DNA of 64,000 bases, from contig DASQIH010000047.1 of NCBI GenBank assembly GCA_035631655.1, forward strand, positions 1-64,000. Direction: 5' to 3'. Shown here one piece after another: positions 54,740-63,065 of the stretch (position 1 is the stretch's first letter; each line of letters opens with the position of its first letter). Origin of the DNA: Gp1-AA122 sp035631655. Lineage in GTDB: Bacteria > Acidobacteriota > Terriglobia > Terriglobales > Acidobacteriaceae. The position numbers were made by a program, and so were the translations under genes. The notes under the pieces were generated by a model. The model was not told the DNA's origin. It did no database searches and worked only from the letters and a program-made list of their open reading frames with translations.

Positions 54740-54828
54740 TTGTCATTCCGAGCGCCGTGTGGCGCGAGGAATCTGCTGTTTTGTGCGAGTGGGGAAAAAA
54801 CGGATCCCTCCCTCGCTGGGGATGACAA
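54740..54828. repeat. Complete TCATTCCGAGCG intergenic element with inverted ends
   Basis: The left end TTGTCATTCCGAGCG (54740-54754) and the right end CGCTGGGGATGACAA (54814-54828) are inverted repeats with 13 of 15 positions matching. The 89-bp element has GAGGAATCTGC near its left end. Related pieces are at 25085 and 32889. It lies between the phosphoesterase and DUF4126 genes. It looks like a REP- or MITE-type element. Confidence 0.7.
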
Positions 54829-54913
54829 TATTGAAAACGTCACCATATTTTGTGAGCCTCAAACAGCCCGAGACAGCTTGGTTTACACTTGCCTGCAGAG
54901 AAAAATTCGCATC

Positions 54914-55405
54914 ATGAGGAAAAAGAAGCGGTCCTACATTCCCGCTCTCGCGGCCGGCATGGGAGTAGTCGCCGGATTGCGATCGATGACCGCTCCTGCG
55001 GCGATCGCCTGGGCTGCCAAACGTGGGGCAATCCACCTTGGCAGTTCGCCGCTGGTAGAAATTATTTCCGGCAAGGTCTCGGATAAGGCCATCAAGCTTG
55101 CCCTCACCGAACTAATCGCCGACAAACTGCCCTTTACGCGCGACCGAATTGAACCGGGTCCACTCGCGACGCGGATTTTGTCAGGCGCCGCTTGTGGCGC
55201 TGTTCTGTCCACAGCGGGGGATAGGCCTCTCACCGAAGGCGCGATCCTCGGCGGTTTGGGCGCCCTTCTCGGAACTTTCGCCAGCTATCACTTGCGAAAA
55301 AAATTGAGCCACAAAATGCCGGAATTGACAGCGGCGCTGCTGGAAGACGGGTTGGCGATTGCCGCCGCCGCAGCCATCGTTGGTTACGTATCTGAATCTA
55401 TCTGA
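54914..55405 (+). CDS. DUF4126-family membrane protein
   Basis: The product has 163 residues from the ATG at 54914; the frame to 54740 is translated repeat and is rejected. It is made of glycine-rich hydrophobic helices (IPALAAGMGVVAGLRSMTAPAA in two parts, ILSGAACGAVLSTA, AILGGLGALLGTFASYHLRK, IAAAAAIVGYV). The GLRS-TAPAA start matches DUF4126. Function is unknown. Confidence 0.7.
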   Translation: MRKKKRSYIPALAAGMGVVAGLRSMTAPAAIAWAAKRGAIHLGSSPLVEIISGKVSDKAIKLALTELIADKLPFTRDRIEPGPLATRILSGAACGAVLSTAGDRPLTEGAILGGLGALLGTFASYHLRKKLSHKMPELTAALLEDGLAIAAAAAIVGYVSESI

Positions 55406-55451
55406 GGGGTCGGCTCTCGGGACAACTGTGGAAAGTGAACCGTTTAAATCC

Positions 55452-55526
55452 TGGAGGCGCGGGTCGGAATCGAACCGACGTATAAAGGTTTTGCAGACCT
55501 CTCCCTTACCACTTGGGTACCGCGCC
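55452..55526 (-). tRNA. tRNA-Cys (GCA), CCA encoded
   Basis: The minus strand folds as a full cloverleaf. The acceptor is GGCGCGG/CCGCGCC, the D stem CCC/GGG, and the anticodon stem GAGGT/ACCTT with loop CTGCAAA, giving anticodon GCA. The T arm is GTCGG-TTCGATT-CCGAC. U73, the main identity base of tRNA-Cys, is followed by an encoded CCA. Confidence 0.95.
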
Positions 55527-55557
55527 CTCTTTGTGAGCAAAAACTTTCAATGCTACC

Positions 55558-56148
55558 TCATTGTATCGGCTGGGGGTTAGCCGCTTCAACCCGAGACGAT
55601 TTAGGCAAAGTTGGACAAAGAATCTTGCCAATTTCGTCTGCAACTCTTCGATCATCTTCACCGATTGCATGAGTATACCCGAGGGTAGTCTCGGCTTTCT
55701 CATGACCGAGGGGGTCTTGACGCACACGCATCGGGGCGTTCAGTCCGTCCATGATCGTCGCATTGCCATGTCGGAATGCATGCAAGCCCGCACGAGGTAT
55801 CCCGAGACGCTCAAGGATCGGGTGTAGAACCTGATCCACGATGTCCCGGTTGTCATACGGCGTTCCTTCGCGTGTGCAGAACAGCAGCTTCTCAGGGTTG
55901 TCTCTCCAGTGGTCAAGCAAATAAGTTTTCAGATGTTCGCAAAGCTGCGATGAGATCGCGAATGTCCGAACCCCTTTCTTCGACTTTGTGGTCTGCAACT
56001 CGCCTTTCCACACTGAGCGCCTGATTTTGAGCACCCGCTGATCGAGATTCAAATCTTCGAGCTTCAAGGCACACAATTCCCCGCCACGACTGCCCGTCTC
56101 AGCACAAATCCAAAACATCGATTTGTACGATTCATTTTCAGCCTCCAT
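55558..56148 (-). pseudogene. Tyrosine recombinase (phage-type integrase), N-terminus missing
   Basis: The catalytic domain is complete in 196 residues: Arg in ETGSRGGELCAL, Lys in TTKSKKGVR, H-x-x-R in LHAFRHGNA, and His and Tyr in GHEKAETTLGYTH. The arm- and core-binding domains (usually about 150 residues) are absent. The frame stays open to about 56259 (GAKARGHWGQEY) and is then cut by a stop, with the EthD gene beginning just beyond. It is 31 bp from the 5' end of tRNA-Cys. It is most likely a relic of the element that brought in the following genes. Confidence 0.8.
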
Positions 56149-56307
56149 CCCATTTGGAGTTCCGACGAATAGACCGTAAGTGTACTCTTGTCCCCAGTGT
56201 CCCCGTGCCTTTGCGCCGTCAGCCAGCGCTTTGACGAGGCGCAGCGCATACCGGGATTGTTGCTAGACTGGCTCGGCTACGCTGGCGCGAAACAGGAGGC
56301 GCCCCCG

Positions 56308-56619
56308 ATGGTCAAGATTAGCGTGTTGTACCCGAACCGCGAAGATACAAGATTCGACATGGAGTATTACCTCAATCGACACATTCCCATGGTGCGGCAA
56401 CTGCTGGGATCGGCGCTAAGGGGAGTTTCTGTCGAGCAAGGAATTTCAGGCGAAGAGCCCGGATCGCCCACTCGTTACGTTGCGATGGGGCACCTTCTGT
56501 TTGATTCACTGGAGGCTTTTCAAACGAATTTCGGCCCGCACGCAGATGCAATCATGCAGGACATTCCGAACTACACGAACTCAGAGCCGATAGTTCAGAT
56601 TGGCGAAGTGAAGCTGTAG
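56308..56619 (+). CDS. EthD-family protein
   Basis: The product has 103 residues from the ATG at 56308, with AGGAGG upstream. VKISVLYPNREDTRFDMEYYL and HIPMVRQLLGSALRG match the EthD dimeric alpha/beta barrel family. EthD was first found with an ether-degrading P450, but most members have no known reaction. It appears at the start of the island-like region. Confidence 0.85.
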   Translation: MVKISVLYPNREDTRFDMEYYLNRHIPMVRQLLGSALRGVSVEQGISGEEPGSPTRYVAMGHLLFDSLEAFQTNFGPHADAIMQDIPNYTNSEPIVQIGEVKL

Positions 56620-56669
56620 CGGCAGGGGGGTCACCCGGCCTCGCAGGTAATGAAAGGGCGTGAACGATC

Positions 56670-57659
56670 TTGAAGGTACCGAAGATCCTCTTTCTAATTC
56701 TGGCGGCAAGTAGTGCTGTCGCGCAGGCCCCTGCGACAGAATGGAATCTTCCGAAACCGGGAGTGAAGGAGGTTCAGGTTCCATTTGCTTCGTTGAAACG
56801 CACCGCCACGTTCAAAATCGGTGGCACCGCAGATTGGGTGCTTGTGACAGAGGATGCTGTCTGGGTGGCAAGCACGAAACCGTACTCGGTGCAGCGAATT
56901 GATCCCGCAACTAACAAGGTTGTCGCCAAAGTGGGTGTGTCCGGAGAAGCCTGCTCAGGTCTAGCCTCCGGGTTCGGGAGCATCTGGGTTCCGCTCTGCG
57001 GGAAACAACCTGCGCTCGTTCGGGTTGATGCTCTCACGAACAAAGTCACTGCCACGCTGCCAATCGCCCCAGCAGACCCAGAAGGGGGGATCACAGCCAG
57101 TGGCGACAGTATTTGGATCGTGACCGACAAGAACGGTACGCTCAGCCGGATCAATCCGGTCACGGACACTGTGCGCCAGAAAATTTCGATCCCACCCGGC
57201 TCCTATAACCCGATTTTCAGCAACGGCATCATCTGGATTACTGGGGTCGAGACCAGCGTACTGACCGCCGTGGATGCGGCTAGTGGCAAAGTACTGGAGT
57301 CGGTCCCTGTCGGGCCAAAGCCCCGGTTCCTCGCTGCTGGCGGCGGTTCTGTTTGGACTCTCAACCAAGGGGATGGAACGGTCAGCCGGGTCGATGAGAA
57401 ACGCAGGAACGTGATCGCGACGATTCAGGCGGGAATACCCGGCGCGGGCGGCGACATCGGCTACGGTGCCGATTCTGTGTGGCCAACGGTTTTCGGTGTG
57501 CCGCTCACTCGTATAAACACCATGACGAACAAGGTCGTAAAGCAGTGGGTCGGCAAGGGCGGGGACTCGCTCCGCTTCGGGCACGAGTCGATTTGGCTGA
57601 CGGATTACAAACAGGGCTTGCTTTGGCGCATTCCCTCTGAAGAAGTCTTGAATCACTGA
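56670..57659 (+). CDS. Secreted beta-propeller protein (YncE/Vgb-like)
   Basis: The product has 329 residues. It starts at a TTG with GAAAGGG upstream. A signal peptide (KILFLILAASSAVAQ) is followed by about six blades with a recurring pattern of W-V----D--V-RIDP-TNKVVA, for example VQRIDPATNKVVAKV, VDALTNKVTATLPI and VDEKRRNVIATIQAG. Such propellers bind partners or ligands. It may be co-transcribed with the AlkB gene 23 bp downstream. Confidence 0.8.
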   Translation: MKVPKILFLILAASSAVAQAPATEWNLPKPGVKEVQVPFASLKRTATFKIGGTADWVLVTEDAVWVASTKPYSVQRIDPATNKVVAKVGVSGEACSGLASGFGSIWVPLCGKQPALVRVDALTNKVTATLPIAPADPEGGITASGDSIWIVTDKNGTLSRINPVTDTVRQKISIPPGSYNPIFSNGIIWITGVETSVLTAVDAASGKVLESVPVGPKPRFLAAGGGSVWTLNQGDGTVSRVDEKRRNVIATIQAGIPGAGGDIGYGADSVWPTVFGVPLTRINTMTNKVVKQWVGKGGDSLRFGHESIWLTDYKQGLLWRIPSEEVLNH

Positions 57660-57682
57660 GCCCGGTCGTTCCCGATAGAGAG

Positions 57683-58282
57683 ATGGAATTGATCCCAATC
57701 CCCGGAGCGGAAATCTACTATGACGACCGCTTCCTCCGGCCTGAGGAAGCAACTCAGTTGTTCAATACACTGCTGGGCAAGTGCGCGTGGGAACGGCACA
57801 GGGCTTCGTTTGGGCATACCGTCCCTCGGGACGAAGCGTACTATGGCGATCCCGGAACTCATTACACATATTCGCGGCGCGAGTACCAACCGCTGCCTTG
57901 GATACCAGAACTTCTCGTGCTGAAATCCCGCGTCGAAGAGGCCACACCCGTGTCGGCTTATACCAACTCGGGTCTGCCGAAGGTGGGCTACAACGCTGTG
58001 CTCTGCAATTTGTATCGGGATGGAAACGACAGCGTTGGGCTCCACGCCGATGCCGAGGTGGAGATGGGGCCTGTGATCGCTTCCGTCAGTCTGGGCGCGG
58101 AACGCTTGTTCCGGCTCAAGCGGAAGGATGGAGCCGTGGCATTTGCTAAGACATTGCCGCACGGCAGCCTGCTAATCATGGCGGGGAAAACGCAGGAGAA
58201 ATTCAAGCACGAGGTGCCCAAGGAACCGGGTGTGACTCAGCCACGTATCAACCTGACGTTCCGGCGCATAGAGCACAAATAA
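57683..58282 (+). CDS. AlkB-like 2-oxoglutarate/Fe(II) dioxygenase
   Basis: The product has 199 residues. The iron ligands are His and Asp in VGLHADAE and a distal His in FKHEVPK; the 2-oxoglutarate Arg is in PRINLTFR. The nucleotide-flipping region has FGHTVPRDEAYYGD. It should repair alkylated DNA or RNA bases by oxidative demethylation. The usual HSDDE motif reads HADAE here; the ligands are kept. Confidence 0.88.
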   Translation: MELIPIPGAEIYYDDRFLRPEEATQLFNTLLGKCAWERHRASFGHTVPRDEAYYGDPGTHYTYSRREYQPLPWIPELLVLKSRVEEATPVSAYTNSGLPKVGYNAVLCNLYRDGNDSVGLHADAEVEMGPVIASVSLGAERLFRLKRKDGAVAFAKTLPHGSLLIMAGKTQEKFKHEVPKEPGVTQPRINLTFRRIEHK

Positions 58283-58318
58283 TCCTCAACAGATGCCCAT
58301 TGCAGTCTTCCGGCTGCG

Positions 58319-58717
58319 TCAGGCGGTCTGCGTGACCGTTCGTGTCCGCATGTGGTCATCAATTCCTCTGACCGGATACAACACCATTCGCCCGACTCGG
58401 GTGTACGGAGGGCCGTTCTTCGATCGTTTGGTTCTCCAACTACGCAGGGCTGAAACGCTGACACCCATATACTGGGCGGCTTCTTTTTCCCTGAGATACT
58501 GTTTGCGTTCGTTATTGGCAACCTTCGGTGTTGTCGCCAGCCGGGAGAACACACCCTCAACGATTCGTGCAACCAGCGTGTCCTCGTGCGATGCAGGGGG
58601 TTGAGCGTTCTGTCGAAGTAGTTCCATTTCGGCGGCTCGAATTGATTCCCGCAAAGCTTCGACCCGCTTTTCGATCTGGAGAAGATCGCTGCGGAGTTCG
58701 GACAACCTCCTAGACAT
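58319..58717 (-). CDS. Excisionase/MerR-like HTH protein with N-terminal coiled coil
   Basis: The product has 132 residues from the ATG at 58717; the frame to 59089 is rejected because it runs through the hydrolase fragment. The first 45 residues form a coiled coil (LRSDLLQIEKRVEALRESI). The C-terminal HTH_17-type domain has YLREKEAAQYMGVSVSALRSW and ends with the wing YTRVGRMVLYPV. Such proteins direct excision of mobile elements or regulate their genes, which suits a nearby integrase relic. Confidence 0.7.
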   Translation of the reverse strand: MSRRLSELRSDLLQIEKRVEALRESIRAAEMELLRQNAQPPASHEDTLVARIVEGVFSRLATTPKVANNERKQYLREKEAAQYMGVSVSALRSWRTKRSKNGPPYTRVGRMVLYPVRGIDDHMRTRTVTQTA

Positions 58718-58732
58718 CTCGCAAACCCCGAA

Positions 58733-59083
58733 ATGTTCTGGCCGGATTGGATCGGCAAAGACCCTACAAAGGACGATGCCGTTGCGATGCAGTACCTTTC
58801 CCACGACTGCGACCCCGAAACGGCGGCATGGGCGCTGACCACCCGGAGGCTGATGCATGCCCGTCGTGCCTTGACCGAAACTTGCCACTTGAGAAGCTGG
58901 CCCGACGTGCCAGCGTCCTACATCTTGTGCCGCGAAGACCGGACACTCCGCCCAGACTTCTGGCGCGAACAGGTGCGGAAGCAATTGGGGATTGATCCGG
59001 TTGAGCTTGCGGGCGGGCACTGCCCGCACGTCTCGCGTCCCGGAGAATTGGCGGATGTGCTCTCCGGGCTGCCCCGCCGCTGA
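58733..59083 (+). pseudogene. Alpha/beta hydrolase, C-terminal fragment
   Basis: The product has 116 residues. ASYILCREDRTL (with the acid of the triad) and VELAGGHCPHVSRPGELADVL (with the catalytic His) match the C-terminal half of alpha/beta hydrolases of the esterase type. The nucleophile elbow G-x-S-x-G and the first half of the fold are missing, and the region upstream holds the divergent HTH promoter. It cannot be an active hydrolase. Confidence 0.7.
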
Positions 59084-59104
59084 GCGCACCAGCCCAACAT
59101 CCGC

Positions 59105-59482
59105 CTATAAGCGATTTGCTACGCTGGAGGTTGCAAGCAGTACCACCGCCTTCTTCGCTCCCTTGGGTACCGTGACGTAGGCGGAGTCGATGTTGATGCC
59201 TTTCTTCGCCAGCTTCCCGGCCAGTTCCGCCAGTGCGCCGGGCTTGTTCGCCAGTTCAACCTGCTCCAGCGTGCCCTCGGTGTAGGAGAGGCCCGCCCCA
59301 TCCAAAGCCTTTTTGGCTTTGTTCGTATTGTCCACCACCACCTGCACGGAGCCTTGCGCTCCCGCCGTACCGTTCAGTAGGGCGGCGATATTCACCTTGG
59401 CATCAGCGAGGGTCTTGGCGACTTGGGCCAAGGTGCCGGGCCGATTCTCCACCGCGATGGTGAGTTGCTTCACTTTGGCCAT
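59105..59482 (-). CDS. Tandem ACT-domain protein
   Basis: The product has 125 residues and two ACT units: VKQLTIAVENRPGTLAQVAKT and VELANKPGALAELAGKLAKKG. The N-R/K-PG-L motifs mark the amino-acid binding sites. It has no enzyme domain, so it is likely a ligand-binding regulator. The YHS gene lies just upstream on the same strand. Confidence 0.85.
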   Translation of the reverse strand: MAKVKQLTIAVENRPGTLAQVAKTLADAKVNIAALLNGTAGAQGSVQVVVDNTNKAKKALDGAGLSYTEGTLEQVELANKPGALAELAGKLAKKGINIDSAYVTVPKGAKKAVVLLATSSVANRL

Positions 59483-59530
59483 GGGATGCCTCCCCTTCGC
59501 CGCTTGTCATTTCCAGTTGAAAGATTGCTG

Positions 59531-59680
59531 CTACGCTGCAGTGATGTACTCTTCCGGATCACTTTCAAACTCCTCTTTGCAGGACTCCGAGCCGAAGTAG
59601 TAGGTCTTGCCGTCATATTCCGTCGTGAATTCTGCATCGGTTTCATCGACCTGCATGTTGCAAACTGGATCGATAGCCAT
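59531..59680 (-). CDS. YHS-domain small protein
   Basis: The product has 49 residues, easily missed for its size. It starts MAIDPVCNMQVDE, continues EYDGKTYYFGSESCKEEF, and ends PEEYITAA. The DPVCNM motif and the second Cys match YHS domains that bind metals in heavy-metal ATPases and other proteins. AGGAGG lies before the ATG on the minus strand. It lies 48 bp upstream of the ACT gene, so they may share a transcript. Confidence 0.8.
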   Translation of the reverse strand: MAIDPVCNMQVDETDAEFTTEYDGKTYYFGSESCKEEFESDPEEYITAA

Positions 59681-59762
59681 CTCTCTGCCTCCTTTTCCTC
59701 TGCTGTGCGTTTGAGCAGGCGACCCATGGAAATGTCATGCTGCCCGGTCGAGCAGCAATGCG

Positions 59763-60254
59763 CTGATGGCATCCACCAACTCGTCCAAGGTCATCCCTGA
59801 GTCGAGGAGCCTAGTTGACTTTACCGCAAAAACGGACTCACGTGACCCTACTTGTATGGGGATTTCACAACAGCCCTCGATGTACAGAACTGCGACGTAG
59901 GTTCAGTTTCGAAGGAATTGCCCACCCCGATCATCTGCCTGAGCTAGCCCGTTGTGGCCAGCTAGCCGAAGGTACGATCCCGTTCATCCGCAGACTCGAC
60001 CATTTGGCGTAGTGGTCGTAGGCATGCGAGCAGGCATGGGTTGCGAGCGCGAGTCGTGTGTAGGGAGGGCTGATCTCGACGGGCGTCCCATGACTCAATT
60101 GAGTCTGGGGCGCTTTCGTTTTTCACCCGACCCTGAGATTGGCTGCCTAGTGGCACGTTCGCCAAAATCTCGGGTGCGGGTGTCGCCTCGATGCCCGTAT
60201 GGCTGGTATGCAATCCTTTGTCGTCCAGTGGATTACCAGAGTAGGGGTAGACAA
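59763..60254. other. Intergenic stretch with a 14-bp palindrome
   Basis: About 490 bp with no convincing gene. A plus-strand frame at 59815-60012 (65 codons) has no recognised family or good start signal. GACTCAATTGAGTC at 60092-60105 is a perfect palindrome and may be a regulator site or a restriction-like chance match. Confidence 0.4.
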
Positions 60255-60725
60255 TCAATCCCCACGGACAGTAAGCACAGGCAACTTGCTGTTCCTCACG
60301 ACGTACTCTGCAACGCTGCCCAAAAGCAGATGCGCCAGTCCCGAGCGGCCGTGGGTTCCCATTACGATCATTTGGCACTTCAGTTCCAGCGCCGCGTCCA
60401 CAACCACGGGACGTGGTGAAGCTTCACGAACGACAGTCTCAGCATCGGGTATCAGCGCCTTCAACTCGCCCATACATTTGTAAGCCTGCTCGCGGATTAG
60501 ATGAAGCGGATCACTGCCAGCCATGACGGCACCTGTCTCTGCCAAGCTAAAGATGTCGATGACATGCAGCAGGACCAGCTTCGCCCCGAAGGCCCTAGCG
60601 AGCGACCGCGCCCATTGCAAAGCATTGCTCGCTTGAGCTGAAAAATCTGTGGCCACGAGGATTCGTGAAATCCGAGGCACGCTGCCAGCCGTGTGATTTG
60701 TCGTTTCTGTCACGTGAGAAGCCAC
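60255..60725 (-). CDS. Universal stress protein (UspA family)
   Basis: The product has 156 residues. It begins with RILVATDFSAQASNALQWA, and the ATP-binding motif G-2x-G-9x-G-S is present as GTHGRSGLAHLLLGS. Usp proteins respond to starvation, oxygen limitation and other stress. It stands alone; ATP binding is expected from the motif. Confidence 0.92.
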   Translation of the reverse strand: MASHVTETTNHTAGSVPRISRILVATDFSAQASNALQWARSLARAFGAKLVLLHVIDIFSLAETGAVMAGSDPLHLIREQAYKCMGELKALIPDAETVVREASPRPVVVDAALELKCQMIVMGTHGRSGLAHLLLGSVAEYVVRNSKLPVLTVRGD

Positions 60726-60915
60726 TGCTAAACTCCTTCGTTGCAGTCAGAAAATTGGACGCATGGCATTCGAAAACTGAAAGCAGGAGATTTCTATGCT
60801 AATCCTCGTTCTACCCGGATGCCAAAGCTGTGGAGTGCCGGACCGTGTTGAGTGGTTCCGACGCCAGCACTAACTGAGGTGATAGATTTGTTCGTTCAGC
60901 ACAAGGACGGTCTCC

Positions 60916-61338
60916 ATGCCGATTCCACTCTCCGAGGAAATCAAAGCTTTGTTCGACGCACCCAACTTCGCCCACCTCGCCACCCTGATGCCGGACGGCT
61001 CGCCGCAGAGTGTCCCCATCTGGGTGGGTCGTGAAGGTGATCGCATACTGATCTGCACGGGAGAAGGCTCACTTAAGGCGAAGAACACGCGCCGTGACCC
61101 GCGTGTCGCGCTCTCCATTGTTGATTTTCATGATCCCTACAAGGAGGCCCAGCTTCGAGGCCGCGTGGTTGAGCGCCGTCCTGATGGCGACTTCAAATAC
61201 ATGGATGCTATCTCGTTCAAGTACATAGGCAAACCATTCCCGTTTCGCAGCCCCGAGGGGAGAGTGGCGCTCGTGATCTCGATCGAGAAGGCGCGATACA
61301 CCAAGCTCCCTTTTGAACATACACCGCCGAAGCTGTGA
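60916..61338 (+). CDS. PPOX-class flavin/F420-dependent oxidoreductase
   Basis: The product has 140 residues. The split-barrel fold of the pyridoxamine 5'-phosphate oxidase clan is clear: FAHLATLMPDGSPQSVPIWV, DRILICTGEGSLKAKNTRRDP and VALSIVDFHDPYKEAQLRG. The K-x-R-N motif favours F420 or FMN binding. The substrate is unknown. It precedes the GNAT gene on the same strand. Confidence 0.88.
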   Translation: MPIPLSEEIKALFDAPNFAHLATLMPDGSPQSVPIWVGREGDRILICTGEGSLKAKNTRRDPRVALSIVDFHDPYKEAQLRGRVVERRPDGDFKYMDAISFKYIGKPFPFRSPEGRVALVISIEKARYTKLPFEHTPPKL

Positions 61339-61360
61339 TGCGGGGACGGTGACTGTTCGA

Positions 61361-61930
61361 ATGAACCGTAGCGCGATTCTGAGAACGGAGCGCCTGATTC
61401 TGCGCCACTGGCGCGAGTCCGACCGGGAACCATTCGCTCGCCTGAACGCCGATCCCCGCGTGATGGAATTCATGCCTCACATCCTTTCGGCACAGGAAAG
61501 TAACTCGCTTGCGGATCGAATCGAGGCACATTTCCGAAAGCATGGCTTCGGTTTGTACGCCGTGGAACTTCGACGCGATGGCAGCTTCATTGGCTTCATC
61601 GGGCTGAATGTGCCGTCGTTCCATGCCGCGTTCATGCCGTGCGTAGAGGTTGGATGGAGACTTGCGGCACATTGCTGGCGGCAAGGTCTCGCGACAGAAG
61701 GGGCGCGGGAAATCGTCCGCTACGGCTTCACGATACTTGGCCTTGAAGCCTTGGTGTCCTTCACGGTGCCAGCGAACGCTAGATCGCGACGTGTGATGGA
61801 GAAACTCGGCATGACCCACAACCCGGCAGATGATTTCGACCATCCCCGGCTGCCCCAAGACCACCCATTGTGCTGTCATGTCTTGTATCGCCTGCATCGC
61901 TCAGCGTGGGATGGCGGAACACCATTGTGA
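61361..61930 (+). CDS. GNAT-family N-acetyltransferase (RimJ/RimL type)
   Basis: The product has 189 residues from the ATG at 61361; an in-frame GTG at 61349 is possible. LRTERLILRHWRESDREPFAR is the RimJ/L start. VEVGWRLAAHCWRQGLATEGAR is the acetyl-CoA binding motif A, and ANARSRRVMEKLGM completes the domain. It acetylates an amine, perhaps on a protein N-terminus or a small molecule. Confidence 0.9.
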   Translation: MNRSAILRTERLILRHWRESDREPFARLNADPRVMEFMPHILSAQESNSLADRIEAHFRKHGFGLYAVELRRDGSFIGFIGLNVPSFHAAFMPCVEVGWRLAAHCWRQGLATEGAREIVRYGFTILGLEALVSFTVPANARSRRVMEKLGMTHNPADDFDHPRLPQDHPLCCHVLYRLHRSAWDGGTPL

Positions 61931-62129
61931 AGGAAGGGATACATGCCAGCGCCGACCTGAAAGGATGCCTATCACGCTACCGCCAGATCAAGATCAGCGT
62001 GGCTCGAAGGAAAACGGGCGGACAATATCGATTCCGGTCTGGTTCGTGCTGGAACGCCCCGCCATGGATTTTGAGACCTGCTACAATCATGTGCCTTGCC
62101 GTAGCTGGCCACGCTCAGAAAGAGATCAC

Positions 62130-62461
62130 ATGCCCAAGTTCAACCGAATCCTCACCCAGTTGCAGTCGGAACGGAATCGCGCACAAGAGGAAATGCAAAG
62201 GCTGGACAAAGCTATCCGCGTCATGCAACAGCTAGATGGAGGTCGCAGCGGTATGCGCGGTGCCGGACGGAAACCGAGGCGCAGAATATCCGCTGCTGCA
62301 AGGGCGAGAATGGCAGCCGGCCAGCGTGCCCGGTGGGCGAGGGCTAAGGCAGCAAAAGCGCCCAAGTCACGGACAACGAGCCAGCGGCACGTCGAAAGAT
62401 CGCGGCCGCACAGCGGGCTCGGTGGGCTAGGCACAAGGCGCAGCAGAAGAAAGCGGCATAG
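62130..62461 (+). pseudogene. Coiled-coil protein with AARARxAAxQRARW repeats, frameshifted
   Basis: MPKFNRILTQLQSERNRAQ starts a coiled coil, followed by a basic repeat SAAARARMAAGQRARWA. After about 62385 this frame becomes nonsense (SQRHVERSRPHSG). In the next frame a second copy of the repeat appears (ARRKIAAAQRARWARHK) and ends at the TAG at 62459-62461. One missing base near 62380-62390 explains both. Without the frameshift the product would be about 110 residues. It is either a mutation or a sequence error. Confidence 0.7.
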
Positions 62462-62479
62462 TCCCATTGAGGATTGACT

Positions 62480-63048
62480 CTACAGCGCAGTGATGCGCTC
62501 CCAATCGCCGGGGTACGCAGTCACCAAACCAAGATCATCGACGCCGATCTCAGCCGAAAACCCAGTCTCGCTTTCATAACGATACGTGTTTTTGCAAGCC
62601 GCGTGTGGCGTTGCGACAGCGGCTGAACGGCAAGCTCCGGGAACTTCACCCAAGCAGCAATGACCGACTCGCTCTTCCCGATAGGGAGGTCGAGACGCCT
62701 GATCGGGAGAGTGTTGGTCGCCGGCGTCACTGAGAGATCAACATCGTTACAGCCATGAACGCCGCGCAACTCCTGATCCGAAGTGCGCCATACCCCACGA
62801 CTCTCTACGCTCAGGCTGAGGGTGTTAACATCGCTTCCGATTGCGCGTTCTATGTTGACTCGATGGGTCAGCCAGTTCTGATCACAATAGATTTCGTAAC
62901 TCGCGAGCATCGGTCGCTGATCCTTGAGGGCTCCGACGACCGTGCCCTTCAGCAGCCATCCTTCGGCGGTGTGCCAGAGAGCACAGTAATCCCGGCCATC
63001 GAGAAGCAGGTTTTTCCAAACAACAGCACGCTTGAGATCGTCTGCCAT
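62480..63048 (-). pseudogene. Putative glycolipid-binding protein (PF06475-type), frameshifted
   Basis: Starting at the ATG at 63048 the chain has LWHTAEGWLLKGTVVG, YEIYCDQNWLTHRV and HGCNDVDLSVTPATNTLPIRRL, the strongest landmarks of the family. Near 62589 the frame leaves the family. In a neighbouring frame the expected ending appears: TYRYESETGFSAEI, then GLVTAYPGDWERIT and a stop at 62480-62482. The break lies at a run of five T (62589-62593) and is explained by one missing base. About 188 residues when repaired. Confidence 0.75.
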
Positions 63049-63065
63049 TGTGCAGCTTCCGTTGG

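Noticed and set aside
59815..60012. Plus-strand 65-codon frame in the 59.8-60.0 kb gap
   Set aside because: No ribosome site, no family, and composition does not clearly look coding.
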